A DNA stretch of 64,000 bases from Anolis sagrei (taxonomy: Eukaryota; Chordata; Lepidosauria; Squamata; Anolidae), in contig NC_090034.1 in the NCBI RefSeq assembly GCF_037176765.1, positions 91,872,500-91,936,499 of the forward strand, read 5' to 3'. How positions within the stretch are numbered: position 1 is the stretch's first letter; each line of letters opens with the position of its first letter. The translations under genes and the position numbers were made by a program. The notes under the pieces were generated by a model, which saw nothing but the letters and a program-made list of their open reading frames with translations, searched no databases and was not told where the DNA came from. Below are positions 21,260-30,539 of the stretch, piece after piece.

Positions 21260-21795
21260 AAGTGTTGTCAAACTGCATTATTCCTGCAGCTATGGGAGAT
21301 AAGAGTTTTACAAGGCCTTTGTTGTCTCTGGCAGAGATTTATAGTTTGCTGGTACCTCGGCGAACTGCACATCCCAGGATGTCAAAGTGCATCATTCCTT
21401 CAGCTATGGGAGATATAGTTTTACAAGGCCTTTGTTGTCTCTGGCAGAGATTTGTAGTTTGCTGGTACCTTGGCGAACTACACATCCCAGGATGTCAAAC
21501 TGCATCATTCCTGCAGCTATGAGAGATATAGTTTTACAAGGCTTTTGTTGTCTCTGGTAGAGTGTTGTCTCTGGCAGAGATTTGTAGTTTGCTTGAACTA
21601 CACATCCCAGGTTGTCAAACTGCATCATTCCTGCAGCAATTGCAGCTATAGTTTTACAAGGCTTTTGTTGTCTCTGGCAGAGATTTGTAGTTTGCTGGTG
21701 CCTCGGTGAACTACACATCCCAGGATTCCATAGCCTTGACCCAGGGCAGTTAAAGTGGCACCAAACTGGATTAATTCTACTGTGTAGATGCACCC
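21260..21795. repeat. Tandem array 2, about 115-bp unit, four copies, ending in a MITE terminus
   Basis: GTCAAACTGCAT(T/C)ATTCCT starts units at 21267, 21381, 21493 and 21613. Each then has TAGTTTTACAAGGC and GCAGAGATTTGTAGTTTGCT. The array ends in GGCAGTTAAAGTGG and ACTGTGTAGATGCACCC, the normal right end of the MITE. Arrays 1 and 2 together look like one MITE whose interior was expanded in tandem. Confidence 0.85.
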
Positions 21796-21817
21796 TCAGC
21801 CATGCAAATCCCCTAGA

Positions 21818-21905
21818 CCAAGCATGGGCCAACTCAGGCCCTCTAGGTGTTTTGGAATTCAAGTCCCACAATTCCTAACAGCCTCAGGCCCTTTCCTTTC
21901 CCCCT
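21818..21905. mobile_element. hAT MITE, half copy
   Basis: GCATGGGCCAACTCAGGCCC, TAGGTGTTTTGGAATTCAAG and CCTCAGGCCCTTTCCTTTCC match the left half of the complete 149-bp MITE at 31662-31810. Confidence 0.6.
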
Positions 21906-22149
21906 CGCCTTTCCTGATGGTAACTATAGTACTTTTGAAGTCATAATAGTACAGTGAACTAAAGCTATTGGTTTATTTTCATTGGGAACTTAATTCCTAA
22001 ATCCCTTTATAACAAGGGTGGGCAAGTACAGCAGCAGTGGGAGCCACTTTTCTGTCCTGGGGAGGGGGGGGGGGACACCAATAAAACAAAATAGTGGCCA
22101 GAAGAAGGGCCGACCAAGGGCAAGATAGATGCATGGTATCCTTGAAGTG

Positions 22150-22265
22150 ACTGGCTTGACTCTGAAGGAGCTGTGGATGGTGTCGGCTGACAGGGAGCTC
22201 TGGTGTGGGCTGGTCCATGAGGTCAAAGAGTCGGAAGCGACCGAACGAATAAACAACATCAAATT
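22150..22265 (+). mobile_element. Bov-B (RTE) LINE 3' tail
   Basis: GGAGCTGTGGATGG, GGTCCATGAGGTCAAAGAGT, CGGAAGCGACCGAACGAATA and AACAACATC form a Bov-B-type 3' end, similar to the cattle Bov-B tail ending in GAGTCGGACACGACTGAGCG. Only the tail is present. Confidence 0.65.
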
Positions 22266-22328
22266 AAATGTTTGCCAATACCTGTTTACACTGTAATCCA
22301 CTCTTGAGTCCCCACAGGGAGAAGGGTA

Positions 22329-22378
22329 GAAATAATAATAATTATTATTATTTTTATTATTATTATTATTATTATTAC
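22329..22378. repeat. (AAT)n/(ATT)n microsatellite, inverted halves
   Basis: AATAATAATAATTATTATTA with the halves in opposite sense, able to fold on itself. Confidence 0.9.
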
Positions 22379-22482
22379 AAAGTGGCCAGAAGCCCATTGG
22401 GAAGTATTTGTTTAATGTTCAGCACTGTGGAAGAGTTCCACAACCTATTTATTTACTTATCTATTACCATTGTTATTGTTGT

Positions 22483-22812
22483 TATTGGCCCCCTGGTGAC
22501 ACAGTGGGTTAAACCACTGAGCTGCTGAACTTGCTGACCGAAAGGTTGGCAGGTCAAATCTGGGGAGCGAGGTGAGGTCCTGCTGTTAGGCCCAGCTTCT
22601 GCCATCCTAGCAGTTTGAAAACATGCAAATGAGAGTAGATCAATTGGTACCACTTCTGTGGGAAGGTAACGACGTTCCATGCAGTCATGCTGGCCACATG
22701 ACCTTGGAGGTGTCTATGGACAACACCGGCTCTTTAGTTTAGAAATGGAGATTAACACTACCCCCTCAGAGTTGGACACAATTAGACTTAATGTTAGGGT
22801 AAACCTTTATCT
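22483..22812 (+). mobile_element. Sauria-type tRNA SINE with Bov-B-like tail
   Basis: The head has GTGACACAGTGGGTTAAACC and the box B-like GGTTGGCAGGTCAAATCTGG. The body has AAAACATGCAAATGAGAGTA and CACATGACCTTGGAGGTGTC. The tail GAGTTGGACACAATTAGACT followed by TAATG..AGGG..AAACCTTTA resembles the Bov-B 3' end, which is how Sauria SINEs are mobilised. Confidence 0.85.
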
Positions 22813-23125
22813 TTATTTATTTATTTAGAGGTTTCGAGTCAACCTCAGAAGAGGGACTCAGGCCGGTTTACAACATGTATTCATATACAGTAATATAAAA
22901 CAGTACAGTGCATCATCATTATACATTAAAACATAAAATGCAGTAAAGTACATCATCACATTACTCAAGCCAAGTCGTCAAATGCAGTCACAATTCATTG
23001 CCATCCTTCCGTGTGGACAAGAGTAATTGACTCAATCATCAAATGCCAGGTTTTTATTAGCTTTCTAAAAGTCAGGAGGGAGGGAGCAGATCTAATCTCT
23101 GGTGGGAGGGAATTCCAAAGCCGTT
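22812..23125 (-). mobile_element. L2 LINE 3' end, minus strand
   Basis: TTTATTTATTTAGAGG, GGGACTCAGGCCGGTTTACA and CTTTCTAAAAGTCAGGAGGG match the L2 3' UTR and final codons in reverse. It is cut off by the L1 fragment that begins at about 23128. Confidence 0.7.
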
Positions 23126-23127
23126 GT

Positions 23128-24905
23128 TGTTATTCTTTTCTTTTTTTAAATTTTATTTTAGATTTTTCCGACACCAATATAATACCATCACACCCGCTAA
23201 ATTGCTAAATTACATTCTGAAAACATATCACATACCATGTATCACATATCACATAATTTCCTAATGCTCTTATCTGTCTCCCCTTCACCTTACCCTTGTG
23301 TCTTAAGATTTTACACCCCTCCTCCCCCACCCACCCCCATTCAGGGAATAGTATATACCTTAATTCAGATCTTAATTTAATTGAACAATTGTAAAAAGAG
23401 AATGGTTTAGCACCTTATATCTTACTTTTCCTTCCACTTTTTCAATCAGTCTTTCCCATTTCTGCACCCAAGTTTTCTTGTCGGCTTGTTGTGTATTTGC
23501 TTCTTTTTCATGGATGTACTCCTGAAGCATGTATTCTGCTAAATACTCATACCATTTTAACCTCCCATTTTCTATAGTCTTTCCACCCCAACACCATAGT
23601 TGCTTGGGCAGCTAATATCATATATTTTATAATTTCCTCCCAGGCTGTGCTATCATCATTTTTGTCTAATTTCTGTGTAAAAAATTCTATTTTATTCAAA
23701 GCCAGTTTATATCCTATTATTTCTTCCATTTCATTCATTACCTTGTTATAGAACTCTTGTACTCTATCACATTCCCACCACATGTGGAAATAAGAGCCAA
23801 TTTTCCCACATCCATGCCAACAAAGTTTTGTGGTGTTTTTTGTCTTCTGGGCTATTTTAATTGGGGTTCTGTACCATCTAGTCAATAATTTCCTTTGCGT
23901 TTCTCTAATCTTTATATGCTTAAGACTTTTAATTGAGTCAATCCAATTTTCTATTTCTAATATCTTATTATTTAAATCCTCTTTCCATATTTCTATCAAG
24001 ACTTGTTTCAAATTATATTGTATTCCAGTTAATTTCTTGTAAATAAGCCCCATCAGCCCTTTCTCCTTTTCTAGTTTCCATTTTAGAATTTGATCTAGGG
24101 CTGTTTCAGTGCCTTCTTTTTTCTTCTCTTTAATGATCCTTTGTTTTAATCCATTCCAAAGAAGCCATTTACCTTGACCACATTTACCCTTTATTGACTC
24201 TCAATCCTTGATTGTCCCATCTGAATTCAAGAGGTCTTTTATCAAATTCATTCCATTCTGTTTCAAATTTGTTATGACTTTACCCGATATCTGTTCTTTT
24301 TTATTGTCTAGAAAACCTATTGGGAGTATATCTACCCTATTAATTTGTAGTTTGTTTTGTCAACCCGTCCTTTTAAACATAAACAGTGGTTCCATCCATT
24401 AATTGCTTTTTCAATTCTAGCCCACCTTCTTAAATCATCAAAATCTAATTCTATCAGTCTTGTTAATTGGCAGGCATCACAATAATTCTGTAAATTAGGG
24501 GCACCCCAACCTCCGTTCTCTTCTAAGGAATAAAATACTGATTTGGAATATGATTTTTATTTGTTCCTTCTATCCAAGTTTTAATTGAATAATCCCATTT
24601 TTTAATAATTTTGATGGGATTTAAATGGGAGTGCTTGAAACAGGAATAAAATTTTGGGAGAATCATCATTTTAACCATTTTAATTTTGCTTGATATATCC
24701 CAATTTTGGTTTTTCCAACTACACATCTGCTTGTTTATTTTTCCCCATAAGTTATTATAGTTAGATTGAGTTATACTGTTTAGGTTTTTGGGAATGTATA
24801 CACCCAAATATTTTATCTTCTTCTCCCCTAGTTTTATCCCTGTAATACTCTAGATTTCTTTTAACTCTTTAGGAGTCAAGTTTTTGTGGCCATTTTCTAC
24901 ACTGC
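23128..24905 (-). mobile_element. L1 LINE, 3' third of ORF2, minus strand
   Basis: The minus frame 23547-24053 encodes LLTRWYRTPIKI, CWHGCGKIGSYFHMWWEC and a following helical tail, a classic L1 ORF2 C-terminus. A further minus frame, 24523-24807, reads GVYIPKNL, NNLWGKI, WKNQNWDISSKIKMVKMMI, LPKFYSCF. Stops and frame changes between them show it is dead. It is 5'-truncated. Confidence 0.9.
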
Positions 24906-24941
24906 TTTATCTCTCTAAGCAGAGACCCAAACTGGCTAACA

Positions 24942-24975
<34 letters not shown>

Positions 24976-24995
24976 CAACAACAACAACAACAATT
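24942..24995. repeat. (AAT)n(AAC)n microsatellite
   Basis: A TAATAATAA run passing into CAACAACAA, followed by L2-like 3' UTR text (CAAACCTAAAAACACCCAAA). Confidence 0.9.
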
Positions 24996-25077
24996 TCAAA
25001 CCTAAAAACACCCAAACATTAAACATAGAAATATTAAAAACATATAATTAAAAGCAATAAAACCATTAAACGTAATA

Positions 25078-25326
25078 TTTTTTTCCATGTCAGGAGCAAC
25101 TTGAGAAACTGCAAGTCACTTCTGATGTGAGAGAATTGGCTGTCTGCAAGGATGTTGCCTGGCAGGATGTTTTGCCATTCTATGGGAGGCTTCTGTCATG
25201 TCCCCACATGAGAAGTTCAAGCTGACAGATGGGTGTTCATGCGGTTCCCCAGATTCGAACCACCAACCTTTCGGTCAGCAGTCCTGCTGGCACAAAAGTT
25301 TATCCCATTGCGCCACAGGGAGCTTA
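25078..25326 (-). mobile_element. tRNA-derived SINE (second family), minus strand
   Basis: On the minus strand: head GTGGCGCAATGGGATAAACT, box B-like GGTTCGAATCTGGGG, then body GGGACATGACAGAAGCC, TTGCAGACAGCCAATTCTCT, and tail CAGTTTCTCAAGTTGCTCCT followed by GACATG. Full-length apart from small deletions. Confidence 0.85.
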
Positions 25327-25692
25327 TAATAAAGATAGACGACACACTGGGCAGATGGGACAAACAATCCACCCGCTACCCAACAGTGTGAAGATGTTAA
25401 CATTCAGCTGGACACTACTCTAACAAGGAAAAAATGGCTGTGACAAAGGGGGAAAGACTGTCTTATCCCACCTCAGTATTACTATCAAGTGACCAACTGT
25501 ATTAACGATGTTAATTACTGATGTAATTGGTAGTTTCGCCGCCACCACCTCAATTAATGTCTGAGGAAAACATAAGTGTGAATGTGAAATGGGTAAAGTT
25601 TGTTTTAAGCCTTTGGTTCTTCTTTAACGACTGCTTCTTTCGCTGACTGGACTGAATTTAAGTTGTCTTCAGGCTAACTGAGGTCTAATGAC

Positions 25693-26297
25693 TGTGACAG
25701 ACTGAGGCAGACACCAGCTTAAAGATGAATAAGAAACAGGTTTATTTTAAACTTAGTGAACAAATCAACTCTTAATAAGAGTGGTACAAACGCGTAATGT
25801 GGTTCCTTGAGGCTTAGCTGTTTAGACAAGCAGTCTTTCTTTTAAGACTAAAACTTTTGTTTCCTGTGAGTTCCTTGCTTCACACTGTTCACCAACTCTG
25901 ACACACTGTGTCCTTGAGCGCAGCCCACTGACTGCCTCACAGAGCAAAATAGGCTTTCCTACACTGACCCTACTAAGTACAGTGAACCAGGAACCTTTGC
26001 CTTTCCTGTGCTCTAACCCAAGGCTCACTTCAAAAAGTCTCCCTGTCTAAATTCTTCTCAGCTCCCTCTTCCTAAAGTACTACTACACTCTTCGATGTTT
26101 AAAGCTCAACTCTCCAGCTTGTCAAATAAGACAGCCTTTTTCCCTCTCAAAGCTAACTCCTCCTCTGACTGCTCTAGCCAATCAGGAGTCGGCAGACTCC
26201 TCCCTCATGCCTCGTAGCTCTCCAGCCTATCTCTCAACATGTCAGCTACTGACTTTCCAAGCTTCGGCCTTCCTGGCAAAAGGTTAGATTCATGACA
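25693..26297 (-). mobile_element. Candidate solo LTR (fossil LTR element)
   Basis: On the minus strand this 605-bp block begins TGTCATGAATC and ends GTCTGTCACA, the TG...CA form of an LTR. A CCAAT-type box lies near 26174-26183 and an AATAAA signal near 25740-25745 (minus strand), in the right order for U3-R-U5. No internal coding region or second LTR is seen and no target duplication was found, so it is a solo remnant of uncertain family. Confidence 0.45.
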
Positions 26298-26504
26298 GAG
26301 CTCCTATTAAACCTATTGAAAGTTTGGAAGACTATTTGGAAGCTTCAAGGAGAAGCATACCATCCTTTCCTCTGTATGTGCTTCAAGTCCTCTATCAACT
26401 TACAGCAACCCAATAATAACAACAACAACAATAAATATTTATATTCTGCCCTGTCTCCCTAGAGGGACTCAGGGTGGATCCCAAACATAAAAGGCAAACA
26501 TTCA

Positions 26505-27145
26505 ATTTATTTTTCATGTCAGGAGTGACTTGAGAGACTGCAAGTCACTTCTGGTGTGAGAATTGGCTGTCTGCAAGGACATTGCTGAGGGGACACCCAG
26601 ATTTTTTTGATGTTTTACCATCCTTCTGGGAGGTTTCTCTCATGTCCCTATGTGGAGAGCTGGAGCTGACAGAGGGAGCTCATCTGTTCTCTCCCTGGAT
26701 TCAAACCTCCAACCTGTTGGTCTTTAATCTTGCTGGCACAAGGGTTTAGCCCAGGGGTCCTCAAACTAAGGCCCGTGGGCCAGATGCGGCCCTCCAAGGT
26801 CATTTACCCGGCCCTCGCTCAGGGTCAACCTAAGTCTGAAACGACTTGAAAGCACACAACAACAACAACAATCCTATCTCATCAGCCAAAAGCAGGCCCA
26901 CACTTCCCATTGAAATACTAATAATTTTATATTTGTTAAAATTGTTATTCATTTTAATTATTGTATTGTTTTTATGTGTTTTTGTGTATTAAAAATAAGA
27001 TATGTGCAGTGTGCATAGGAATTCATTCATGATTTTTTTTTCCAAATTATAATCCGGCCCACAGTTTGAGGGACTGTGACTTGGCCTTCTGTTTAAAAAG
27101 TTTGAGGACCCCTGGTTTAGCCCATTGCGCCACTGGGGGCTCTGC
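26505..27145 (-). mobile_element. tRNA-derived SINE (second family), interrupted by a hAT MITE
   Basis: Tail at 26510 (CATGTCAGGAGTGACTTGAG), body up to 26751, and head after the MITE (GTTTAGCCCATTGCGCCACT). The 363-bp MITE lies inside box A. Confidence 0.85.
26752..27114 (+). mobile_element. hAT MITE inside a SINE, with perfect 8-bp target duplication
   Basis: Inverted ends CAGGGGTCCTCAAACT and AGTTTGAGGACCCCTG. Target duplication GTTTAGCC at 26744-26751 and 27115-27122. The interior has GGCCCGTGGGCCAGATGCGG and CCGGCCCACAGTTTGAGGGA. The homologous copy is at 52842-53191. Confidence 0.95.
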
Positions 27146-27601
27146 TAATTCAGTACCCGAACATAACAATACACCCATAATAATGAAAATTGAAAATGGA
27201 TTTAATAGAATGTTCTTTGGCAAGAAAGACTCCGATATTGGGGTTTGTTTAAACCGGTCCCTGCCTCTGAATGGTAGCCTACAGCACCAGATATTCATGG
27301 CAGCCTCCCTTCTAAGGCTTAACTGGGGTTGACCCTGCTTTGCTTCCAGGATCAGACACGATCTTGTGCCTTTGGTGTGTTTAGGGGCAGGAAAGGAGTC
27401 TAAAGGGGTCGAGGCTGTGGAAAGTTCCAAAGTGGCAATACATTGCCTCTTTCTGCTTTAAACAGTACTCTCCTGTAGACTGGAGGAGAAAGGGAGGATA
27501 GAAATTTATATTTTCTTGGTAGGAAAGATGTCTAGGAAACATTGGAGACTCCTTCAACCCATCTCCCTTGTTCACTGTTTTGTCCTTTGTTCTCTACCCA
27601 G

Positions 27602-27633
27602 GACTTGTAACATAACCCTTAACTACTTCCCCC
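27602..27633 (+). other. 5' untranslated part of the C19orf84-like coding exon
   Basis: The acceptor TTGTTCTCTACCCAG ends at 27601 and 32 nt precede the ATG. This implies at least one upstream non-coding exon. Confidence 0.6.
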
Positions 27634-29022
27634 ATGGCTGACAAGCAAGAAAGCAATTGCCGTTCTCCAGAAAAGAGGCCAGCTTTGATGCCATCTGGTT
27701 CCTCTTCCACAGAACTCTCCACTTCTTCCTCTTCTGACCTGCAGCCCTTTTCTCTGGGCCGGGCGTCCACCTCTGCCATGTCATCCAGCAATCTCTCTTC
27801 CTATACAGTTCCCGTTCGCCTGGATGTCCTCTATTTTCTGCTCAACAGTGCTGCTAAGGGGGCCCAGAATACCCAGAACGCCCTGCCCTCTGTACCCACC
27901 CAGGCTGGGCAAGGGCCGTTCTCCGCATACCCCTATCCAGCTACTCAACATGTAGTGAGTTCCTGCAGTTGCTGCCCCCATTCCCAGTATGGTGGTGTGC
28001 CCGCCTATGCCAACGCTCCATATCCCGTTGCAGGCGCCAATTGTTTGGGAGTGACTCAGGGAAGCTATGGGAACCAGGGAGTTTTGAGTGCTGGAGCTCT
28101 TGGGAACCAAAATAGCGCACAACATTGTGTCAGCGCCACCCATCCAGGCAATGGGAAAGGGGGACCTGGCTTTGACCAGCCTCAGCCAAAACGCGTCTGG
28201 AGACACAGGGAATCCACGGCAGGCTGGATGGAGAACCAAAGACAGGAAGGAGCAAGCCAAGGCAACAGGGACAGCTGGCAAGGGAAGTGGCCCAGTAGAG
28301 GAAGGTCTTGGGGAGACAGAAGACATAGCAGCTCTGAGCCAGGCTCCTGGAACGCAGGGTCAAAGGGTTGGGGAAGGGAAAGTTCCCCATTTGGCTCAAA
28401 TTCCAGTGGCGGAAGAAGGAACCAAGAGTGGAGTTCTCGAAAGATGCCGTGGGACGTCCCAGAAGCCAAACGACGTTCAGATGGTGTCAAAGTGGAATGG
28501 CCGAAGAGCCACGGCAACCCAGAGCCAACAAGCTCCACCAGTAAGGCTGTAGATGCGAACCCCGACAAACCATCATTGATTCAAGCAGATGAAGAAGACT
28601 GGGACTTGGATTATACGAGCAAAAAAGCAAGTTCTGCAGCTCAGGCCAGCGTTTCTCAACCAATACCTCCAAAGAACCAGGGAGATGCTCCCGAAGCCAA
28701 TGAAGATTGGGGCAGGGAATATGCTCCAACTTCCGATCCACCCAAATTGAAGCCGAGCACCGCTCTTCTTTCAGGATCTCCCTCTAAAGATCCCAAATCA
28801 AGCACACCAAAGATGAAATCTGCTGATTCTTGTGCAGATCTGAGCAAGAATGGTGGGTTTGTCAGCTACCTCAAGAGTCTTTATTCTGACTACCCCAAGA
28901 AATCCAGCTCTGAGGGTTCCACGGATCTGATCATCGTAACGGACATGGAGTTGTCCAAAACCAGTGATGAGGAACAGTCTCCAAAAAGTGTAGCTGGAGA
29001 GAAGTCGAAAGATTCAGAGTAG
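27634..29022 (+). CDS. C19orf84: C19orf84-like protein (germline piRNA/DNA-methylation factor candidate)
   Basis: A 462-aa, single-exon reading frame for a mostly disordered protein rich in Ser, Gly, Pro, Asn and Arg. The first M of the frame is used; it follows a good splice acceptor and begins MADKQESN. The one ordered-looking segment is a hydrophobic helix at residues 59-70 (VPVRLDVLYFLL), followed by ALP and by CSCCPHSQ at 111-118. As I remember it, human C19orf84 has VPIRLDTLSCLL, then ALPSCPCCPQ, and ends in an EDW..EY motif. Here two such motifs occur, EEDWDLDY (320-327) and NEDWGREY (356-363). A middle region (about 185-275) is rich in Arg, Gly and Trp. Gene order (LIM2 then NKG7 next on the same strand) matches the human locus. 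In mammals the protein links SPOCD1-dependent piRNA targeting to DNA methylation in the male germline. This copy is more than twice the human length of about 186 aa. The assignment is by short motifs and synteny, from memory. Confidence 0.68.
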   Translation: MADKQESNCRSPEKRPALMPSGSSSTELSTSSSSDLQPFSLGRASTSAMSSSNLSSYTVPVRLDVLYFLLNSAAKGAQNTQNALPSVPTQAGQGPFSAYPYPATQHVVSSCSCCPHSQYGGVPAYANAPYPVAGANCLGVTQGSYGNQGVLSAGALGNQNSAQHCVSATHPGNGKGGPGFDQPQPKRVWRHRESTAGWMENQRQEGASQGNRDSWQGKWPSRGRSWGDRRHSSSEPGSWNAGSKGWGRESSPFGSNSSGGRRNQEWSSRKMPWDVPEAKRRSDGVKVEWPKSHGNPEPTSSTSKAVDANPDKPSLIQADEEDWDLDYTSKKASSAAQASVSQPIPPKNQGDAPEANEDWGREYAPTSDPPKLKPSTALLSGSPSKDPKSSTPKMKSADSCADLSKNGGFVSYLKSLYSDYPKKSSSEGSTDLIIVTDMELSKTSDEEQSPKSVAGEKSKDSE

Positions 29023-29428
29023 ATTAATGCCATAAGAACTGGATAGGCGGGAACTAGAAGAAGTAAGAACCATGTCAAGTTGGGTTGTCTAAGGAGTTTG
29101 ATCTACGCTATCGTCTCCGAACAGACAGAACTATGAAGATCACTTGACATAATGACCTTTGTTGCTTTGGATGGTTTGTTCCTGGGTATCTGTCATGGGA
29201 GGATTCCACTTTGGAATCTAGGAATAAGACACTATCCTTTCAAAAGCAGAGCGATTTTTTAAAGGGTGGGATTAACTTGTATCTAACTTTGCTTGAAAAC
29301 CCATTAACAAGAAAAAGGTCAGCAGCGTGGAGCAGTGTTTTTGCACATCACTGCCTTGATCCAGGTAGCTTAAAAGCAATTTCAGATTGAGCAAATTGTC
29401 CTGGTCTCTTCCAGAAAGCACTCTGGGA
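29023..29428 (+). other. 3' untranslated region of the C19orf84-like gene (start)
   Basis: Non-repetitive sequence between the stop codon and the hairpin element. No AATAAA is seen here. The first is at 29922-29927 inside the hairpin element, so the transcript may run into that element. Confidence 0.45.
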
Positions 29429-30158
29429 TTGGCATGGGCAATCCATGGTTCTAAATTGTTCTGAAGTACTTACAAAACTAGGGGATGCTGATGCTTTGCT
29501 TCTACAGTGTTGCTAAAGTTCTGGTGGTGAAAATTTCAGAACTCTAACAAAACTTTAAAAAAAATTGGTCGCAATTAACCAACTTTCTGAAACAAGAAAA
29601 GATGAAGATTATGTTATAACAGGAGTATAAAGACTATTCTAGCCCACCGGGAGCAGACAAGAAATCAAGATAAGAACTGGCAACAAAGATCCCTAACAAA
29701 GCTGGCCCATGGTCAAGAGAAAGAAAGATTTGTAAATATCCCATCCCCCTCTCCCCCTCCTCACACACATTTTTACCATTGTTTATTTTCTATTTTTCTC
29801 CCTTTTTTTCTTCTCTGTTTCTCTCTACAATACAACCTTCCTCCCCTCTTTCCCCTTTCTTTCTTCCCTTTTCTCTTTCCTTTCCCTCCTCCATATTCTA
29901 TTTTAATCTTGAAGCAAAATCAATAAAGATATTTTTTTTAAAAAACTTTCAAACTTTAATTATAAATGGCAGTTCCTAATTGGTTCTGTCATAAAAATCG
30001 CTACTAACAAAATAATAATGAAAATTTGAAAGTTTTGTCAGAGTTCTGAAATTTTCACCACCAGAACTTTAGCAACACTGTAGAAGCAAAGCACCAGCCC
30101 TCCCCCTAGTTTTGTAAGTACTTTAGAAACATTTAGAACCATTGATTGCCCATGCCTA
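29429..30158. mobile_element. 730-bp long-inverted-repeat element with 8-bp target duplication
   Basis: The arms of about 130 bp (29429-29560 and 30028-30158) are roughly 93-95% reverse complements: TTGGCATGGGCAATC at the left end versus GATTGCCCATGCCTA at the right, and ACAGTGTTGCTAAAGTTCTG versus CAGAACTTTAGCAACACTGT further in. CTCTGGGA/CCCTGGGA (29421-29428, 30159-30166) is an imperfect 8-bp duplication, as for hAT. The loop holds a T/C-rich tract and CAATAAAGATATTTTTT at about 29921. Confidence 0.85.
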
Positions 30159-30274
30159 CCCTGGGAGTTTCCATTCAACAGTTCTTTACCTGCCTTACTC
30201 CTTTATGGTGTAGAAAAGAACATTCCAGTGGCATATCCTTTCTAACCAAAATATGCATTCCTTCAGATGCTTTA

Positions 30275-30420
30275 GACCAGAGGTGTCCAACTTGTGGCTC
30301 TCTAGATGTTTTGGGCCTTCAACTTTTAGAAGCTCTAGCCAGCTTGTCCAATGGACAGGAATTCTGGGAACTGAAGTCCAAACACCTAGAAGGCCACATG
30401 TTTGCTGTAGACTATACCTT
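30275..30420. mobile_element. hAT MITE, degenerate
   Basis: CCAGAGGTGTCCAACTTGTG on the left is mirrored by CACATGTTTGCTGTAG on the right. The inner arms are CCTTCAACTTTTAGAA and TGGGAACTGAAGTCC. The target duplication is not clear. Confidence 0.6.
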
Positions 30421-30539
30421 TTAGAACTCTCAGCTGTTGTGGAGAGTGGCAAGGGGTTCTCGGTATTGTAGTCCAAAATATTTGGACAGCTGAAGGTGTC
30501 TCAGTTGCTTGGAAAGTGCACGAAAGTAGAAATGTGCAA

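Noticed and set aside
21004-21795. Regular repeats that could suggest a CRISPR-like array
   Set aside because: There are no unique equal-length spacers, the units are MITE-derived, and the genome is vertebrate.
21124-21878. Overlapping open frames on both strands through the tandem arrays
   Set aside because: They repeat with the array unit and have no start context or splice sites.
23830-24402. Hydrophobic + strand frames
   Set aside because: They are antisense to L1 ORF2.
28088-28552. 154-aa frame overlapping the C19orf84-like CDS in another frame
   Set aside because: It is a shadow of the GC-rich main frame, with no independent support.
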